Shown one piece after another: positions 41,250 through 49,686 of a stretch of 64,000 bases of DNA. Each line of letters opens with the position of its first letter. Within the stretch, counting starts at the first letter, position 1. The stretch is from Planctomycetota bacterium (lineage in GTDB: Bacteria; Planctomycetota; UBA1135; UBA2386): assembly GCA_020638735.1 (NCBI GenBank), contig JACKHZ010000010.1:310001-374000 (forward strand), in the 5' to 3' direction. The notes under the pieces are model-generated. The model was not told the origin of the DNA. It ran no database searches and was given only the letters and a program-made list of their open reading frames with translations. The translations under genes were made by a program, and so were the position numbers.

Positions 41250-44200
41250 ATGAACGACTCGCTCTCCGCTCCGATGCCCGTCTCGCCGGCTGCCGCGGCC
41301 GATCGCCCGCGCGGCCTGTTGCCGCTGCTGGTGGCGCAGTTCCTCGGCGCGTTCAACGACAACGCCTTCAAGATGATCGTCATGCTGCTCGGCATGGCCG
41401 CGGTCGCCGACGGCGACGAGCTCGGCCGCCAGGGCGTCGCGACGACGGTCTTCGTGGTGCTGACGCTGCCGCTGATGCTGGGCTCGATCCCGGCGATGGT
41501 GATCGGCGATCGCGTCTCCAAGCGCGACCTGGTCGTCTGGACCAAGGCCGCCGAAGTCGTGCTGATGCTCGCCGGTGCGCTGTCGCTGTGGCTGGCGCCG
41601 GACGGCTGGTTGCCGCTGCTGGTGCTCGGCGGCATGGGGCTGCAGAGCGCGCTGTTCGCGCCGGGCAAGTACGGGCTGCTGCCGGAGATGTTGCCGCACG
41701 ACCAGCTGACGCAGGCCAACGGCCGCCTCGAGGCGACGAGCTTCCTGGCGATCATCCTCGGCACCGTCGCCGGCGGCGTGATGCTCGACCAGTGCCGCGC
41801 GCAGCTGTGGCTCGCTGGCGCCGGGCTCGCGCTGCTGTCGCTGATCGGTCTGGTGGCGACGCTGCGCCTGCCGAAGCTGGCGAAGAGCGGCGGCGGCGAG
41901 CCGGCGCTCACGGTGTTGCGCAGCGCCTGGACGACGGTGCGCGGCGACCGCTCGCTGTGGCTGGCGATGCTCGGCACGATCGCGTTCTGGAGCCTGGCCA
42001 GCCTGCTCGGCCAGGACGTGCTGGTCTACGGCAAGCAGGTGCTGCAGTTCGGCGACGACCTCGCGGCGGTGCCGTACGCGTTGTTCGCGATCGGCGTCGG
42101 CGTCGGCGCGCTGCTCGCCGGGCGCATCGCCAAGGGCAAGGTCGAGGTCGGCCTGATCCCGCTCGGCGCGCTCGGGCTGCTGCTCGGCACCACCGTGATG
42201 GGCGTCGTCATGCCGGGCCGCGTCGGCACCTTCGTCTGGATGACGATGCTCGGCATCGCCAGCGGCTTCGTCGTCGTGCCGCTCAACGCGCTGGTGCAGT
42301 GGCGCGCGCCGCGCGAACGCCGCGGCGCGGTGATCGCGCTGGTCAACCTGCTGTCGTTCGCCGGCATGCTGATCGGCTTCTTCGCCTGCTTCTGGCTGTC
42401 GGCGGCGGGCCTCGACTGCGGCGCGATCCTGCTGATCGCGGCGGTGCTGATGCTGCTCGGTACGGTGTGGGCGGTGTGGCTGTTACCGCAGGCGCTGCTG
42501 CGCACCTGCGTGCTGCTGGCGGCCAACACGCTCTACCGGCTGCGCGTCGTCGACGCGCGGCACGTGCCGGAGCAGGGTGGCGCCTTGCTGGTGCCCAACC
42601 ACGTGTCGTTCCTCGACGGCCTGCTGCTGCTCGGCGCGACCGATCGCCCGATCCGCTTCGTCGTCGAGCAGTTCTGGTACGAGCGGCCGCTGCTGAAGCC
42701 GTTCTTGAAGGCGCTCGGCGTGATCCCGATCGCCGGCTCGGGCGGCCCGCGCGTCGTGCTGCGCGCGCTGCGCGATGCGGGCAAGGCGCTCGACGACGGC
42801 GAGCTGGTCTGCATCTTCGCCGAGGGCGAGATCAGCCGCATGGGCAGCACGCTGCCGTTCCGCCGCGGCATGCAGCGCCTGGTCAAGGGCCGCGACGCGC
42901 GGGTCGTGCCGGTGCACCTCGACCGCGTCTACGGCTCGTTCGGCAGCGCGCGACAGGGCCGCACGCGGCTGTTGCCGCAGCGCCTGCGTTACCCGGTGAC
43001 GGTGTCGTTCGGCGCGCCGATGCAGAACGACGTGGCGCCCGCCGACGTGCGCGCCGCGGTCGAAGGGCTCGCCGAGCGCGCCGCGCGGCTGCGCGAGCAG
43101 GAGCTACAGCCGCTGCACGTGCCGTTCGTCGGCCACGTGCGCCGTGCGCCGTGGCGCGCGTGTCTGTCCGACAGCCAGAACCGCCGCCTGTCGCGCGCTT
43201 CGACGCTGGCCGGCGCCGTGCTGCTGGCGCGTCGCCTCGCGCCGCACTGGCGCAGCGAACAACGCATCGGCGTGCTGCTGCCGCCGTCGATCCCGGGCGC
43301 GCTGACGGCGATCGCCTGCAGCCTCGGTGGGCGCACCTCGGTGCCGCTCAACTACACCGTCGGCCGCGCGGCGATGCAGTCGGCGGTGCGCCAGGCGGAG
43401 CTGAAGCTGTGCGTCACGTCGCGCGCGTTCGTCGAGCGGCTGTCGGCCGAGCTGAAGGAGGGCCTCGCCGGCGTCGAGTTGCTGTTCGTCGAGGACCTGC
43501 TCGGCGGCGCGTCGTTCGCGCAACGCACGGCGGCGATGCTGCACGCGCTGCTGTTGCCGCTCGGTTGGCTCGAGCGTGCGGCCGGCGCGCGCACCCGCGT
43601 CTCGGCCGCCGACGTCGCCACGGTGTTGTTCTCGAGCGGCAGCACCGGCGAGCCGAAGGGCATCGTGCTGACGCACCGCAACCTGCAGGCGGGCTGCGAG
43701 TCGGTCGCGCAGATCGTGCCGTTCGCGCCGCACGACAAGCTCGCGTCGGTGCTGCCGCTGTTCCACTCGTTCGGCAACATGGCGCTGTGGTACGTGATCG
43801 GCCAGGGCGCCGGCATCGCCTTCCACCCCAACCCGCTCGACGCCGGCGCCGTCGGCGACCTGGTCGCGCGGCACCGCGCGACGGTGCTGATCGCCACGCC
43901 GACCTTCCTGCAGCTCTACCAGCGCCGCGTCGAACCGGGCCAGTTCGGTTCGCTGCGGCTGGTGCTGACCGGCGCCGAGAAGCTGACCGACGAGCTCGCC
44001 GACGCGTTCGCCGATCGCTTCGGCCTGCGCCCGGTGCAGGGCTACGGCGCGACCGAGTGTTCGCCGGTGATCGCCACCAGCGCGCCCGGCTTCCGCGCGC
44101 CGGGCTTCTACCAGTCCGGCTCGCGCCGCGGCTCGGTCGGCCGCCCGGTGCCGGGCGTGACGGTGCGCATCGTCGACCCGGAGACGCGCGCGCCGCTGCC

Positions 44201-44702
44201 GATCGGCGAGGCGGGCCTGGTGCTGGTGCGCGGCGCCAACGTCATGCAGGGCTACCTCGGCCGCGACGACCTGACGGCGAAGGTGCTGCAGGACGGCTTC
44301 TACGACACCGGCGACATCGGCCGCCTCGACCAGGACGGCTTCCTGTTCTTGACCGACCGCCTGTCGCGCTTCAGCAAGATCGGCGGCGAGATGGTGCCGC
44401 ACGGCACCGTCGAAGAGCACCTGCAGGCGTGCCAGCCGCGGCCCGAACGGGTGTTCGCGGTCTGCGGCGTGCCCGACGCGAAGAAGGGCGAACGCCTCGC
44501 CGTGCTGACGACGCTGCGCCCGGAGCAGCTGCCCGACGTGTTGGCGAAGATGGCCGGCCGCGGCCTGCCGCCGCTGTTCGTGCCGCGTGCCGCGCAGTTC
44601 GTGCACGTCGACGCGTTGCCGGTGCTCGGCACCGGCAAGCTCGACCTGCGCGCCGTCAAGGCGACCGCGATGGCCGCCACCAACCTGGAGGAGGAGTCGT
44701 GA
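41250..44702 (+). CDS. aas: Lysophospholipid transporter-acyltransferase-acyl ligase fusion (LplT-PlsC-Aas)
   Basis: 1150 residues. Residues about 20-410 are a 12-helix MFS transporter of LplT type (FLGAFNDNAFKM start). Residues about 430-620 are a PlsC acyltransferase (NHVSFLDG gives the H-x4-D motif; FAEGEISRMG the substrate motif). Residues about 640-1140 are an AMP-forming acyl ligase (VLFSSGSTGEPKGIVLTH, GYGATECSP, YDTGDIGRLD, and K in GTGKLDLR). Together they flip lysophospholipids inward and re-acylate them. In E. coli this needs two proteins, LplT and Aas. Divergent from the zinc-ribbon gene. Confidence 0.95.
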   Translation: MNDSLSAPMPVSPAAAADRPRGLLPLLVAQFLGAFNDNAFKMIVMLLGMAAVADGDELGRQGVATTVFVVLTLPLMLGSIPAMVIGDRVSKRDLVVWTKAAEVVLMLAGALSLWLAPDGWLPLLVLGGMGLQSALFAPGKYGLLPEMLPHDQLTQANGRLEATSFLAIILGTVAGGVMLDQCRAQLWLAGAGLALLSLIGLVATLRLPKLAKSGGGEPALTVLRSAWTTVRGDRSLWLAMLGTIAFWSLASLLGQDVLVYGKQVLQFGDDLAAVPYALFAIGVGVGALLAGRIAKGKVEVGLIPLGALGLLLGTTVMGVVMPGRVGTFVWMTMLGIASGFVVVPLNALVQWRAPRERRGAVIALVNLLSFAGMLIGFFACFWLSAAGLDCGAILLIAAVLMLLGTVWAVWLLPQALLRTCVLLAANTLYRLRVVDARHVPEQGGALLVPNHVSFLDGLLLLGATDRPIRFVVEQFWYERPLLKPFLKALGVIPIAGSGGPRVVLRALRDAGKALDDGELVCIFAEGEISRMGSTLPFRRGMQRLVKGRDARVVPVHLDRVYGSFGSARQGRTRLLPQRLRYPVTVSFGAPMQNDVAPADVRAAVEGLAERAARLREQELQPLHVPFVGHVRRAPWRACLSDSQNRRLSRASTLAGAVLLARRLAPHWRSEQRIGVLLPPSIPGALTAIACSLGGRTSVPLNYTVGRAAMQSAVRQAELKLCVTSRAFVERLSAELKEGLAGVELLFVEDLLGGASFAQRTAAMLHALLLPLGWLERAAGARTRVSAADVATVLFSSGSTGEPKGIVLTHRNLQAGCESVAQIVPFAPHDKLASVLPLFHSFGNMALWYVIGQGAGIAFHPNPLDAGAVGDLVARHRATVLIATPTFLQLYQRRVEPGQFGSLRLVLTGAEKLTDELADAFADRFGLRPVQGYGATECSPVIATSAPGFRAPGFYQSGSRRGSVGRPVPGVTVRIVDPETRAPLPIGEAGLVLVRGANVMQGYLGRDDLTAKVLQDGFYDTGDIGRLDQDGFLFLTDRLSRFSKIGGEMVPHGTVEEHLQACQPRPERVFAVCGVPDAKKGERLAVLTTLRPEQLPDVLAKMAGRGLPPLFVPRAAQFVHVDALPVLGTGKLDLRAVKATAMAATNLEEES

Positions 44703-45274
44703 ACCTGCAGAAGCAGCGTCAGGTGTTGTTCGTGTTGGTGTCCGGCGTGCTCGGCGCGGTGTTCGGCTACGAGGTCGGACTGCGCATCGGCATCGCGATG
44801 GCGCCGCGCCAGGGCATGCTGCTGCTGGTGCCGGCCTACGAGGTGTGGCCGGTGGCCGTGGTCGGCGCGGTGCTCGGGGTCGCGGTGTTCGTGCCGTTGC
44901 TGTGGGTGCTGCGCGGCCGCGACATGCCGGTGGCTGCGCGAGGGCTGGCGCCCGGCGGGTCGGGCCCGACGTGGTCTCCGTCACCGGCTCCTGCCTCGTC
45001 CACCGTCGCGCCGCCAGCTACCGTCACCGCGCCGGCGAAGGCAGTCCCGGGTACGTACCTGGCCGCGACCGTGCGCGGTGCGCTGATCGGAGCGGTGCTG
45101 GGTCTGCTCGCGTCGCTGATCGGCGTGGTGTTCGCCATCGGCCCGCAGGACAAGTGGTTCTCGGCGTTCGCCGTGGTGTTCGGCCAGCTCGGGGCGGTGA
45201 TCGGCGGGGTCGTCGGCGGGGTGTTCGAGCCGCTGCGGGTCCGATGGAAGGCACGTCGGGTCGGTCGGTCCTGA
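44699..45274 (+). CDS. Membrane protein of unknown function
   Basis: 191 residues from GTG 44699, which overlaps the aas stop (GTGA) and is preceded by GGAGGAG, so translation is coupled. Four predicted transmembrane helices in two pairs (about 9-30, 45-68, 115-138, 148-172), separated by a Pro/Ala/Thr-rich loop. The helices are Gly/Val rich with GALIGAVLGLLASLIGVVFAIG-type repeats. I recognise no family. Its coupling to aas suggests a membrane-lipid role. Confidence 0.72.
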   Translation: MNLQKQRQVLFVLVSGVLGAVFGYEVGLRIGIAMAPRQGMLLLVPAYEVWPVAVVGAVLGVAVFVPLLWVLRGRDMPVAARGLAPGGSGPTWSPSPAPASSTVAPPATVTAPAKAVPGTYLAATVRGALIGAVLGLLASLIGVVFAIGPQDKWFSAFAVVFGQLGAVIGGVVGGVFEPLRVRWKARRVGRS

Positions 45275-45283
45275 CCGCCGGGT

Positions 45284-46153
45284 TCAGCCGACGACGGCGC
45301 GCGCCAGCAGCTCGCGCAGTCGTTCCGGTGCCTGCGCCGACGTCTTGCAGACGAAGCCGCTCGCGTGCGCGAAGTGCACGTCGGGCTCGCCGGCGAGCCG
45401 CGTGAAGTCGAGCCGCGCGTCGTCTTCGTAGCGCTGCATGCCGTAGCCGGGCCCGCGCCGGTCGGGATAGATCATGGCGCCGACGACGCCGTCGAGCCCC
45501 TGCTTGCGGATCCAATGCGCGACGCCGGCGGACGGTTCTTCCAGGCTCTGCTCGCTGCGCGGCAGGAACACCGTCTCGATCGTCGTCGGGCCCGCGGTCA
45601 CCGACCAGCGTTCGCCGTGGTCGGTGACGAACGCGAGCTGGTGGCGCACCGTGCGCAGGTAGTCGAGCAGGTCCTGGCCGACCAGCCGGAGGTAGTCGTA
45701 GACGGTCTCGCCGGGCTGGTGCAGCTTGGCGGCGGCGAAGCGGCGCAGCAGCGTGGCGTCGATCGGCGAGTTGAGTTGGGAGACGGCGCGGCGCGGCACG
45801 CCGAGCCACTCGGCGGTGCGCTTGGGACCGCGCGAGTCGAACCACTCGGCCGGTTCGAGCCAGTCGCAGAACAGCCGCGCGTCGTCGTAGAGGTCGAGCG
45901 CTTGCAGCACGAGGCTCAAGGCGCAGGTCGGCGGATGCTCGCGGGGGAAGTGGTGGTGGTCGAAGTTGCTGCACGCGGCGTCGTGGCTACCGCCGATGTC
46001 CACCGTCGCCGTGGCCGCGTCGGCGAGGTCTTCGGGCGTGGGGTCGCGCCGTTCGATCGGGCAGCCGTGCAGGGCCGCGAGCACACTGCAGGCGAGCAGG
46101 TCGTCTTTGTGGGCGCCGCCGGGGTGGGTGACGATGCGGGCGAGGTGCTGCAT
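45284..46153 (-). CDS. MYG1-like (UPF0160) DHH-type phosphoesterase/nuclease
   Basis: 289 residues from ATG 46153. The N-terminus IVTHPGGAHKDDLLACSVL and NFDHHHF motif correspond to MYG1-family proteins (H-G-x-x-H-x-D-E... and D-H-H), where the DHH residues bind metal. Eukaryotic MYG1 is an exonuclease; bacterial members are uncharacterised. The KDD in place of the usual HAD/CDE suggests a divergent member. Cytoplasmic. Divergent from the bacilliredoxin gene and convergent with the membrane protein gene. Confidence 0.85.
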   Translation of the reverse strand: MQHLARIVTHPGGAHKDDLLACSVLAALHGCPIERRDPTPEDLADAATATVDIGGSHDAACSNFDHHHFPREHPPTCALSLVLQALDLYDDARLFCDWLEPAEWFDSRGPKRTAEWLGVPRRAVSQLNSPIDATLLRRFAAAKLHQPGETVYDYLRLVGQDLLDYLRTVRHQLAFVTDHGERWSVTAGPTTIETVFLPRSEQSLEEPSAGVAHWIRKQGLDGVVGAMIYPDRRGPGYGMQRYEDDARLDFTRLAGEPDVHFAHASGFVCKTSAQAPERLRELLARAVVG

Positions 46154-46162
46154 GCGCGAGGC

Positions 46163-46168
46163 ACCGTA
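46163..46168 (-). promoter_or_regulatory. Candidate -10 element for the MYG1-like gene
   Basis: TACGGT (context GCTACGGT) on minus, 9 nt before ATG 46153, giving a leader of about 3 nt. Confidence 0.35.
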
Positions 46169-46286
46169 GCCAGGTGGCCGGTCGATGCGAGCGTGGCGGA
46201 GGTCGACCCGACGACCTGGGCTGCCCGTCCAGCGCCAGGGGGCGCTGCGGCGGACCGGAGATGAGACACGGAAGCAACAAGCGGGG

Positions 46287-46315
46287 TTGGCGCGGACGGT
46301 CCCGCGTCCTAGCCT
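46287..46315 (+). promoter_or_regulatory. Candidate promoter of the bacilliredoxin operon
   Basis: TTGGCG (46287-46292), 17 nt, TAGCCT (46310-46315), 23 nt before ATG 46339. It keeps TTG and TA...T of the sigma-70-type consensus. Confidence 0.45.
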
Positions 46316-46338
46316 CCGGGCCATCCAGGACTCTCCCC

Positions 46339-46758
46339 ATGATGTATCCGCCCGAATTGCTCGTCCCGATGCGCGAGGAGCTGACCTCCGTCGGCTTCCA
46401 AGAACTGACCACCCCCGCCGCCGTCGACCAGTGGGTCGCCGACAAGGCGTCCGGGCTGCTCGTCATCAACTCGGTCTGCGGTTGCGCCGCCGGCATGGCC
46501 CGTCCGGGCGTGCGTGCGGCGATCGAGCACCCGAACCGCCCGGCCCGCCTGGCGACGGTGTTCGCTGGTCAGGACCGCGAGGCGACCCAGCAGGCGCGCG
46601 GCAAGTTCCCGCACATCGCCCCGTCGTCGCCGTCGATGGCGCTGTTCAAGGACGGTCAGGTGGTCGACTTCCTGCCGCGGCACCGCATCGAGGGGCGCTC
46701 GGCCCAGCAGGTCTGCGACGACCTGAAGGCGATGTTCGACCAGCACTTCGGCAGCTGA
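46339..46758 (+). CDS. BrxA/BrxB family bacilliredoxin
   Basis: 139 residues, family length. The N-terminus MMYPPELLVPMREELTSVGF is diagnostic (YPPxxxxPMREELTxxGF), and the active site NSVCGCAAGMARP has Cys47 and Cys49 (CGC). Bacilliredoxins remove bacillithiol or other low-molecular-weight thiols from oxidised proteins. They also occur in bacteria whose thiol is uncertain, so the partner thiol here is unknown. Followed after 1 nt by an FMN reductase gene, with PerR and Dps next: an oxidative stress group. Confidence 0.93.
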   Translation: MMYPPELLVPMREELTSVGFQELTTPAAVDQWVADKASGLLVINSVCGCAAGMARPGVRAAIEHPNRPARLATVFAGQDREATQQARGKFPHIAPSSPSMALFKDGQVVDFLPRHRIEGRSAQQVCDDLKAMFDQHFGS

Positions 46759-46759
46759 G

Positions 46760-47353
46760 ATGGGCTCGTCCGAGAAGGCGGTGCGCGTCGCTGTCGTCGC
46801 CGGATCGACCCGTTCGGGCTCCTACGCCAAGCAGCTCGGCCGCGCCGCCGCGGCGCAGATCGTCGCCGCCGGCAACGAAGCTGAGTTCGTCGACCTGCGC
46901 GACTACGCGATGCCGCTCTACGACGGTGACCTCGAGGAGGCCGAAGGCCTGCCCGCGGGCGCGCGGAAGCTGCGCGACCTGCTGAAGCGCTGTGATGCGC
47001 TGCTGGTGGTGTCGCCCGAATACAACGCATCGATCCCGGCCGTCTTGAAGAACGCGATCGACTGGCTGTCGCGGCCGCACGCCGCCGAGCCGGACGTCGC
47101 CGTGCTGCGCGGCAAGGTCGCGGCCTTGCTGTCGAGCTCGCCCGGCGCGCTCGGCGGCATGCGCGGGCTGGTGCATCTGCGCCAGATCCTGATGAACCTC
47201 GGCATGCTGGTCGTCACCGAGCAGTTCGCGCTCGGCGGCGCGAGCAGGGCGTTCGCCGACGGCGGCGCGCTCGCCGACGACGGCCACCGGGCCGCGGTCG
47301 ACAAGGTCGTGAAGGCACTGGTTCGCACCGCCGCCGCCCTGCGCGCCAGCTGA
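46760..47353 (+). CDS. NADPH-dependent FMN reductase family protein
   Basis: 197 residues. Flavodoxin-like fold with the FMN-phosphate loop GSTRSGSYAKQL, then VVSPEYNASIPAVLKNAIDWLSRP, the SPEYNxxxPxxLKNAIDW signature of the family. It reduces flavins or small electrophiles such as quinones using NAD(P)H. ATG lies 1 nt after the bacilliredoxin stop: co-translated. A redox-repair role is inferred from context. Confidence 0.92.
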   Translation: MGSSEKAVRVAVVAGSTRSGSYAKQLGRAAAAQIVAAGNEAEFVDLRDYAMPLYDGDLEEAEGLPAGARKLRDLLKRCDALLVVSPEYNASIPAVLKNAIDWLSRPHAAEPDVAVLRGKVAALLSSSPGALGGMRGLVHLRQILMNLGMLVVTEQFALGGASRAFADGGALADDGHRAAVDKVVKALVRTAAALRAS

Positions 47354-47386
47354 AGGCCCGTTGCCTCCGTGGCTTCGGCAGCTCGT

Positions 47387-47415
47387 TTGACTTCACTCAG
47401 ATTTAGACTTAATCT
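47387..47415 (+). promoter_or_regulatory. Promoter of perR-dps
   Basis: TTGACT (47387-47392), 17-nt spacer, TAATCT (47410-47415), 9 nt before GTG 47425. This is the most consensus-like and most AT-rich promoter in the window. Its -10 lies within the PerR-like operator. Confidence 0.65.
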
Positions 47416-47417
47416 AC
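47403..47417 (+). promoter_or_regulatory. PerR-box-like operator
   Basis: TTAGACTTAATCTAC, an imperfect 7-1-7 dyad (5 of 7 positions symmetric) close to the Fur/PerR 7-1-7 box (TTAnAATnATTnTAA). It covers the -10 hexamer, so binding would block transcription of perR itself and dps. Confidence 0.55.
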
Positions 47418-47424
47418 ATCTGTT

Positions 47425-47838
47425 GTGAGTCCGACACCTGAACAACGCCTCGTCGACCAGTTGAGCCAGTACGGCATCCGGCCGTCGGCGCAGCGGGTGG
47501 CGATCGCCCGCTATGTGCTGGCGACCGACCAACACCCGACTGCGGAGCAGGTCTGGAGCCGCGTCCGGGCGACCTTCCCGACCGTGTCGCGGGCGACGGT
47601 CTACAACACCCTGCAGCTGTTCAAGCAACACGGCCTGCTGCTCGAGCACGAGCTCGGTGGCGGTAGTGCGGTGTTCGACCCCAACGTCGAGCCGCATCAT
47701 CACTTCGTCGACGACGAGACCGGCGAGATCCGCGACATCCCGTGGTCGGCCATCGCCGTCGGCGACGTGCAGCTGCCGGACGTGCAGGTCCGTGAGTACT
47801 CGGTCGTCGTGCGCGGTCGCCGCGCCGACGCGCCCTAG
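47425..47838 (+). CDS. perR: Peroxide-responsive repressor PerR (cysteine-free)
   Basis: 137 residues from GTG 47425. Fur-family winged helix (SAQRVAIARYVLA; SRATVYNTLQLF recognition helix). His37, Asp85, His91, His93 and Asp104 fall at exactly the numbering of the regulatory metal site of Bacillus PerR (DQHPTAEQ; FDPNVEPHHHFVDDETGEIRD). Asp104 is a PerR marker, as Fur has Glu. The protein has no cysteine, so the usual structural Cys4 zinc site is missing. It probably senses H2O2 by His oxidation. It controls dps 17 nt downstream and likely itself. Confidence 0.9.
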   Translation: MSPTPEQRLVDQLSQYGIRPSAQRVAIARYVLATDQHPTAEQVWSRVRATFPTVSRATVYNTLQLFKQHGLLLEHELGGGSAVFDPNVEPHHHFVDDETGEIRDIPWSAIAVGDVQLPDVQVREYSVVVRGRRADAP

Positions 47839-47848
47839 ACCCCAACCA

Positions 47849-47854
47849 AGAGGA
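47849..47854 (+). promoter_or_regulatory. Ribosome binding site of dps
   Basis: AGAGGA, 7 nt before ATG 47862 and only 1 nt before ATG 47856. It therefore favours ATG 47862. Confidence 0.6.
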
Positions 47855-47861
47855 TATGACC

Positions 47862-48335
47862 ATGAAGAACTCTCCCAGCCAGCTCTCCCGAGAGACCCGC
47901 GAGAAGATCGTCGAAGAACTGCTGCCGGTGCTGATCGACGGCCTCGACCTGCATTCGCAGATCAAGGTCGCGCACTGGAACATCAAAGGCCCGCACTTCG
48001 CGGCGCTGCACCCGCTGTTCGACCAGTTCGCCACCGACCTGGCGCTGCTCAACGACGGCCTCGCCGAGCGCGCGTTGACCCTCGGCGGCATGGCCGTCGG
48101 CACGACGCGCCACGTCGCCAAGCACTCGCGGCTGCAGGACTACCCCGAGAACGTGACCAAGGACATGGAGCACGTCGCGCTGCTCGCCGACCGCATCGGC
48201 CACTACCTGCAGGGCGTGCGCGCGGCGCGCGAGGTCGCCATCGAGCTGAAGGACGACGACACGGTCGACACGCTGACCGGCATCGTCACGATGTTCGAGA
48301 AGCACGCCTGGTTCCTGCACGCGTCGCTGGCCTGA
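47862..48335 (+). CDS. dps: DNA starvation/stationary phase protection protein Dps
   Basis: 157 residues from ATG 47862. Dodecameric mini-ferritin that oxidises Fe(II) with H2O2 and stores iron. The ferroxidase-site signature is intact: AHWNIKGPHFAALHPLFDQF followed by DGLAERALTLGG, giving the His, Asp and Glu ligands. A short N-terminal tail (KNSPSQLSRET) has few basic residues, so DNA binding is uncertain. Same transcript as perR, the classical PerR target arrangement. Confidence 0.95.
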   Translation: MKNSPSQLSRETREKIVEELLPVLIDGLDLHSQIKVAHWNIKGPHFAALHPLFDQFATDLALLNDGLAERALTLGGMAVGTTRHVAKHSRLQDYPENVTKDMEHVALLADRIGHYLQGVRAAREVAIELKDDDTVDTLTGIVTMFEKHAWFLHASLA

Positions 48336-48384
48336 CCGCGCCGTCGTGGCGCAGGCCCGGCGTTTTGGGTATCCACGCCGGGCC

Positions 48385-49680
48385 ATGACCGAACGCAGTG
48401 ACTCCTCGCCGGCTCCCAGCGCGTTCCGCTCCGTGCCGCGCACCGGCGTCATCTTCGTCACCGAGCAGGCCACCCGGCTCGGCTTCTCGCCCGAGGACCC
48501 GGCGTGGTGCAACCTCGGGCAGGGCCAGCCGGAGACCGCGGCCCTGTCGGGTGCACCGCCGCGCGTGACGTCGGTGGCGATCGACGGCGGCGACCTCGAC
48601 TACGCGCCGGTGGCCGGTCTGTGGGAGCTGCGCGAGGCCATCGCCGCGCTCTACAACCGGCTCTATCGCCGCGGCATGGCCTCGCAGTACAGCGCCGAGA
48701 ACGTCGCCGTCGCCGGCGGCGGGCGCACCTCGCTGACGCGCGCCGCGGCGTCGCTCGGCCGCATCAACCTCGGCCACTTCCTGCCCGACTACACCGCGTA
48801 CGAGGAGCTGCTGGAGGTGTTCCGCGACTTCCAGTCGATCCCGATCCTGCTCGACCCGGAGCGCGGCTACGCGTTCTCGCGCGACGACCTGCGCCGTGAG
48901 ATCACCGGTCGCGGGCTCGGCGCGCTGCTGTTCTCCAATCCGTGCAACCCGACCGGGCGCGTGATCGGCGGCGACGAGCTGCGCGACTGGGTCGACACCG
49001 CACGCGCGCTCGACTGCACGCTGCTGGTCGACGAGTTCTATTCGCACTTCGTCTGGCGGCCGGAGCTCGCGGCGCCGTGCGGCATGGTGAGCGCCGCGCA
49101 GTTCGTCGAAGACGTCGACGCCGATCCGGTGGTGCTGATCGACGGTCTGACCAAGAACTGGCGCTACCCCGGTTGGCGCGTGACGTGGGCGATCGGGCCC
49201 AAGGCGGTGATCCGACGCATGACCAGCGCGGGATCGTTCCTCGACGGCGGCGCGGCGCGGCCGATGCAGCGCGCTGCGATCCCACTGCTCGACGCCGACA
49301 CGACGCGCGCCGAGACGGCCGCGATCGCGCAGGCCTTCGCGCCCAAGCGCGATGCGCTGGTGCGCGGGCTGCGCCAGCTCGGCTTCACCATCGACGTGGA
49401 GCCCGAGGGCACCTTCTACGTCTGGGCGTCTGCCGAACGGTTGCCTCCGGCGCTCGCGACCGGCGAACAGTTCTTCCGCGCCGCGCTGCAGCACAAGGTG
49501 ATCACCGTGCCGGGGCAGTTCTTCGGCGTCGACCCCGGCCGCCGTCGCGGCGCCCGGCCGTCGCGCTTCCGCCACCACCTGCGCTTCTCGTTCGGCCCGT
49601 CGATGGCGGTGTTGGAGACGGCGTTGTCGCGCATCGGTGCGCTGATCGCCGACGCCGGCCGCGGGCCGGTCGGCAGCTGA
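48385..49680 (+). CDS. Class I/II PLP-dependent aminotransferase
   Basis: 431 residues from ATG 48385. Fold type I: YAPVAGLWELREAIAALYN near the N-terminus, SNPCNPTGRVIGGDEL, LLVDEFYSHFVW and the lysine motif DGLTKNWRYPGWRVTWAIG with Lys257 as the predicted Schiff base. The substrate cannot be told; the closest pattern is the aspartate/alanine aminotransferase-like group (NPCNPTG). About 30 residues longer than average. Stands alone; convergent with the HAMP protein gene (6 nt). Confidence 0.9.
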   Translation: MTERSDSSPAPSAFRSVPRTGVIFVTEQATRLGFSPEDPAWCNLGQGQPETAALSGAPPRVTSVAIDGGDLDYAPVAGLWELREAIAALYNRLYRRGMASQYSAENVAVAGGGRTSLTRAAASLGRINLGHFLPDYTAYEELLEVFRDFQSIPILLDPERGYAFSRDDLRREITGRGLGALLFSNPCNPTGRVIGGDELRDWVDTARALDCTLLVDEFYSHFVWRPELAAPCGMVSAAQFVEDVDADPVVLIDGLTKNWRYPGWRVTWAIGPKAVIRRMTSAGSFLDGGAARPMQRAAIPLLDADTTRAETAAIAQAFAPKRDALVRGLRQLGFTIDVEPEGTFYVWASAERLPPALATGEQFFRAALQHKVITVPGQFFGVDPGRRRGARPSRFRHHLRFSFGPSMAVLETALSRIGALIADAGRGPVGS

Positions 49681-49686
49681 GGCCGC

